Positions 52,001-58,000 of a stretch of DNA of 64,000 nt are shown here, in pieces. A program made the translations under genes and the position numbers. This stretch comes from Rhinopomastus cyanomelas (lineage: Eukaryota; Chordata; Aves; Bucerotiformes; Rhinopomastidae): positions 1,798,001 through 1,862,000 of the forward strand of contig VXBP01010266.1 of assembly GCA_013400115.1 (NCBI GenBank), in the 5' to 3' direction. Below the pieces are notes generated by a model. The model was not told the DNA's origin. It saw only the letters and a program-made list of their open reading frames with translations, and searched no databases. Every line of letters begins with the position of its first letter. The first letter of the stretch is position 1.

Positions 52001-55000
52001 AATACAATTAAATACAATCTCCCTTTCAGTAACCAATTTTTCTTAAGAAACACAACTAAAGCACACATTTCAATTAACAGCAGTTACCCAAAATCTGTAC
52101 TCTTAATCATCACAAGTGCAGTCAATATCATTCATATCAGGCTTAGTCTAAGAGCCTACCCAAGCTGACGACTTCTAGACAGAAGATAGTAGAAACGAAA
52201 CTTAACTCCAGGAAAAAAAAATTCACAGAAACTAATTGGAATATGTACCACTGACAAAACTACGTAGCCATGGCTGGAGTTAACTGTTGGGACTTAAAAT
52301 TGTCTGGCTGATCATACATGTGGGCTTTCCCTGCTATATTCTGCAAATACACATCTGCTCCCAAAATGTAAATCTGACATCTCTATGTGAAGTTTAAAAT
52401 CACAAATCTTTTGGATGGGACATCATATACTTGAAATACACTTAAGACAAAAATTGATCAAAGACTCACACTTACAATGAAAAGCCTAGTTGTTGCTTTC
52501 GGATGTTTGTTCAATACAAGCAAATAGCAGATTAATTGCAATGACACTTCTTGAGTTTTCAGCAGAGTTGTTTGCTTTTTGTTTGGTTTTGGGGTTTTTT
52601 TAATGTTGTGGGGTTGGTTTTTGTTGTGTGGGGTTTATTTAGGTTTCTTAGATTTTTTGTTCCCTTTTTAATTGGGGTCAATCAAGACCAAAAGAACAGC
52701 ATACCAACTTCAACAGCTCATCAACCATAGCATCATGGAACCAAACCAAAAATAAATCTCATGTGGCAGTTTCTATAATTATCACTCATTTTTATTACAC
52801 GTCAGTCTTTAGAGTTGTGCAGTAAACAAAAACATACAAGTGTGTTCCATTACACGCTCTAAACACCTTTTTATACATTTGATCTTCAAGTAAAACTTAA
52901 ACCATGTACCAGAGATCAAGCCACTATCTAAAGTGTAGATTTACCTGATAAACTGGCAGTATTCAGTAAAAGAGAAATAAAACTATGCTCTTTTACAAAT
53001 ACAGTTTATTGATCTCTCCTGTAATGGATACCTCCATTGTAGACCAGCATTCAGAAACATAAGATTTATAGGAAAATGTTATTAAATCTTATCTGCATGG
53101 GAGAAGTATTTGAAACTAAATATTACCTTGCAGTGGTACAGCTGAGGAAAAGGTTGCATGAGCGAACTGAATATTTTAAGAGACACAATAAGCTAAGCTG
53201 CATGGGAAAAAATTCAGTTGGATTAATTTTCTGATCCAACTGACTGCCTAATATCAAAGTCTAAGGTTAATACAAAAAGACCACCAGTAGAAATACACGA
53301 GTTGAAAAAAATTAAGCAGTAAAGGGAAAAAAATCATTCAATTTTAACAGTACTGGGGGTTTATAATCCTTCCACTCCAAAGGCTGTGTTCAAGCATTGG
53401 AGATTTATTATTTTAATTAAGGGGAGGGGGGTGTTTCTAGTTTAAAGGTAGCATATGCATCGAGGATGTTACTAACAGTAGCATATCTTAAGCTACTCTT
53501 TCATAACCCTAGAAGGTTTAAACTATAAACCAAAGGGATTTCAGAATAAACATCTTGAGACAACTCGACACAATGAGTTAAGTCAGACTCAGCACAGTTA
53601 TGAAAGGAAATCAGAAAACAATCTTGTGCACAAGGAGGATGATGTCACACAACTTAAGAGTTTGAAGGCCATCTCTAAGACATACCCATGACTGTTAACT
53701 TTAGCCAGAAAACTAGCACAAAACCCAAAGAGTTAATTTGAACGCCTCACCAGTTCATTATAATAGCTATTCTTTATTTCTTGGTAAGAGGTCATATTAC
53801 CTAGTAGTACATTCAGTCATCTAAACATAGGCATCTGTTGCCACTTGAGATTAACGTCCTAGGGCAACCTGCCTAGTCTCAGACTGACATCCAGAAGGGC
53901 ACATAGTATGTCCAGTGCCCTGCACTGTATCTGCCAGGTCCATGCAGAGGTTTGGGACAGCCCAGGGCATCTCAAATAGCACCAGTTACCTATGTTTAAG
54001 CAAATGAGTTAATGCCCTAATGTCTTCAGCAAGGACGGTGGGGGCTGGGGAAAGGACAAAGCAAGGAAGTCTCTTAAGACTTGAAGACACTAGATGTATT
54101 TCTTTACTGTTACCAGAATTCTCAACAGTCAAAAAGTGTTTATATTCCTGTACAAGAAATTTATGTATTCCTATAGTAAAGACTCTAGGTGTAGTTATTT
54201 TATAGATTCTAGATGTAGTTATTTTATAATAAGGCTGGTTCCTTCCTGTGGAAAAGCTATGTGCTGCTTGGAACTAAATGTTGTGACAGCTCCAAACCTG
54301 GTATGTAGATGGTAGCTTACATCTTCATGGCTGCATTCATGAGCTCTACAGTTTAAGTAGGATAATTACAAGAAGCAAATGTAATGATTAATATTTTACC
54401 TAAGGTAATGAAAAAGAAACAAGAACATTGTAATCTGAAAGGCAGGTGAAAGTGGACTGAACCCAAGTAATTTGTGCCATTCTCTTTTTACAACCCAAAC
54501 TCAGGTACGTCACCTGAATGGTTTTTGTTTCCTTTAGCTGACGCAACAGGTGCCATTAATGCTGGCTTGCCAACAGTCACTCACTGCTGGACATCCAATT
54601 TGTTCCATCTAAAGTCTGGGGATGGCAATTCTTCCTGTACAAGAAGAGGAAACAGTTTGGGGTTTTTTTCTGAGCAGCCGCAGGACTTTAGCTGCTAACA
54701 AACAACGGTGATAAACTCAGATAGCTTTTATTCTTTAATGAAGTCACACATATTGGAAGGAAGCTCCAGAAGCCATCTAGCCAGGCCTTGCTCAGGGGAG
54801 GTTTAGTCAGTGCAGGTTGCTTACAACTTTGGATCGCTGAGTTCCATTTAACTCCACAGATAGAAAGTCTACAACTTTTTTAAGTAACTTGGTCCAGTGC
54901 TCGATCACCCTGAAGTTTAAAAGGGGTTTTTTTTCCCCTTACACAAGTTTTCAACATCTCATTCCAAAATCTGCATCCAGAGCCACTGTGCACAATAAAA

Positions 55001-58000
55001 AAATATGGCTCTTGTCAACTCTACACTGCTGACAGCAATTGGTTTTCCCCTTGGCCTTCTCTTCTAAAGGCTGAAGAAACACATCCTACCAGGAGACACA
55101 TTCAGCCCCCTGATCATTCTGGTACCCATCTGCCACGCTTGTTCCAATATGTCAATGCTTTCTGTGTACTGGGTAGCCCAGACTGGACACAGTACTCCAG
55201 CTGCAGCCTTCCCAAGTGCTTAAGTGGAGGAGGTGGCTGTGTGGAAACACATCCCTTATCTTCTGGCTCTACATTAATGCATATCGTTCAGCAGGCTGGT
55301 GGCCTTCGCCACAAAGGCAATGGCTAACTTCACATTCAACTTGTTGTCTACCAAAACCCCCACAACTCTTTCCTGCAGTGCTGCTCTCTAGCTAGTCACC
55401 GTCCCTCCTGTCCTTTTATATGGGGTTATTCTCTTCCAGGTGCAGGACTTGCATTTGCCTCAGCTGAACGTCACTAAGTTCCTGTCAACCTGCCAAAGTA
55501 CCCCAGAATAGCAGCCTTGCCTTCCAGTGTATCAACTACTTTGCCCAATTTGGCAGCACCCCCAAATTTACCAAGTGCAACACTCAGAGGGCTAATGAAG
55601 ACACTAAGCAGTACTGCCATCAGTGAGCTCCGTCACAGGTAAATGCCAGGGGAAATGTGTTTTGTAGAGCGTGCTCACTGAGGTCAGACAAGTCCTTGCC
55701 CACTTACGCAGTCTATATCTCAGCCGTTTGGCTGTATTTTGGAGATCATAACACAGCTCTTTAAAAAGTCAACATACCGTGTAAAAATCTGAGGACATAG
55801 ATATTTAAACTGTAGACACTGAAAACACTATCACTAATACACCAAACTGAATGGTTGCCAATTCTTTGTCATGCCATATGGGATCAAGTGCAGACAGTAC
55901 TGAAATTCCTCCAGTAAGAGATCAGTACTGCTGATTCCCACATATGCAACTCAGTCATGTAGGTTTCTCGTCACAAAGCCACCACAAAGTCATGCCAAGT
56001 CCTATCTGACAGATAGGACAACTGTAATTCTCAGTATCAGCCTTTGTGGCTAGCAGTTTACAATAACTTATATGTACTTAATACATGTTTGCTGTTCATA
56101 ACCACACAGGTTTTCTTTTTCCCCATTTCAGCTGCTAAGAAAAGCAGGGACTGCAGTCGGGGTAAGTGTAGTGATTCAAACTGAAGAGCTGCGCCGTTTT
56201 TCTTCTTCATACTACTACATAAGCAGAAGTACTTCCAAACATCCTGAATAGAAGATTGCTCACTTGGGAAAACAGCAGCTGCAGAGATATTGTGCAGGGA
56301 AACACTGACTACTCAATGTAAGAGCTCTCACAGTAAACAGAATGACCTGAGAAAAGAAGTCCTTTATGAACTATAACCAACTGAAGACTTTGCTCTAGAA
56401 AAATACATTTTATTACTAATTTTTCAGGTTTTTCAGAATTTAAGGTGCGACAGTATGTTGGCTTAACCGTATGAAAGGATAAATTACTAAAAGTAACTGT
56501 TGTAGTTTATTTAAGCACTCCTAGAACTTGTAGAAGACAATCATATGGGACTTGAAGCATCTGTCAGGTCTGAACAAGAGTTCAAATAATAAGGACAAGT
56601 GTCAGGAAATGGCCTGACACTGACACGGCTAAGTTCAGCTGAAGGAAAGATCAAATCTAAAACTGGAAATAACTAGGCAGCAGCACAATGAAGAGAAGAA
56701 TGTGTCTTGGAGAGCAGAGTGAAATACAAACGATATGAGAAAGTAAAAACCTGGCAAAAATGTACAACTCTTTTTGGAATTACTAAAACAAATGCTATCA
56801 CATAGGGAAGCAACTACTCTGTCCTTTCTCAGAGCATGAATGTCCCAATTAAATTAATTTAATTTAAATATTTAAATGCACTAATTAGTGTGTAGACAAA
56901 TAAATACTCCGTTACAAATTAAGTTACAGGGTGTTTTTAAGAATTTACATGAAGTAGCTATAGGTGTCTTAGTACAAACTATGGAGGGTGGGGGGAACCC
57001 TAAGAGAAAACTAAATGAAAGCATAATGGAGACAAAAACAAGAAGAAAAACCAGCTTAGGCACGAAACAAATATGTACTTAAGGATGCTGATGAAAATGA
57101 TCTTTCTACAGGTCTTAGAACAGTAGAGGCAAGCATATGCCAAAGGTAGTCCACTTACACACACATCACCTGAGTCTTCCTGATATCTGTTCCCATCAAC
57201 CAAATCTATGACTCCGAAGTGCCACCCAATTACACAGACATCTGCAAACTGTCTACTGGTGAAGCATTTAGCAACGGAAAATTTACATGAATACAACAAG
57301 TCCATGTTCAGAATCTAAAGAAATTACTGGTAGAATTCAGAAAGTTGTTGAGTCATTACGGGGACCTATTCATGTGAATAGACAGAAACAGGAAATTCTC
57401 TCCTTAATGTACTGTAATCATGGGTGGAAGTAGCATAAATTTATTGAAATATAAACCCTCAGACACACCAAGAATAATATTCTCGCTTCTTTCCTGTTAA
57501 GACAGAGGGCAAAGCTATGTGGTGCAAAACTTCCTAAGCCACACAGTGCAAGTCTACACTCAAGTGGTACAGTCTCTACGTGGCTACTGTTACCCACTGG
57601 CATGAACTAACAAAATTCTCATTGCCAGCTGATTTTACCAAAAAGGTTTTTTAACCTAAATATTTTAAAAGTTTTATGCTCTTCCAATAAATAACTTCTT
57701 TAAGTCAGTCTGGCCAAAATGAATTTTCCAACACCTTTCAATTATTTTTTACAACAGATGTCCTAAAATGTGACTGAAACACACAAGGAGTGTTTCACTA
57801 ATAGTATGTAGTCCAAACAACTAGAAAAAACAGTATCAAGAGGATACATGCTAACTGGAGAAAGGTGTCAGGAATCCTTAACGTATAAATTATGGAAGAC
57901 TCAGCATTTTATTTACCTTACTTGGAAAGCAACTTCTTCTACCAAGGAAAAAAGCTTGCTTCCACTGTAAAATTATCAAATTCTCAGGGGCAGGGAATAA

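Noticed and set aside
52580..52610. Interstitial telomere repeat (ggttttggggttt)
   Set aside because: Not the vertebrate TTAGGG unit and not periodic; simple G/T-rich sequence.
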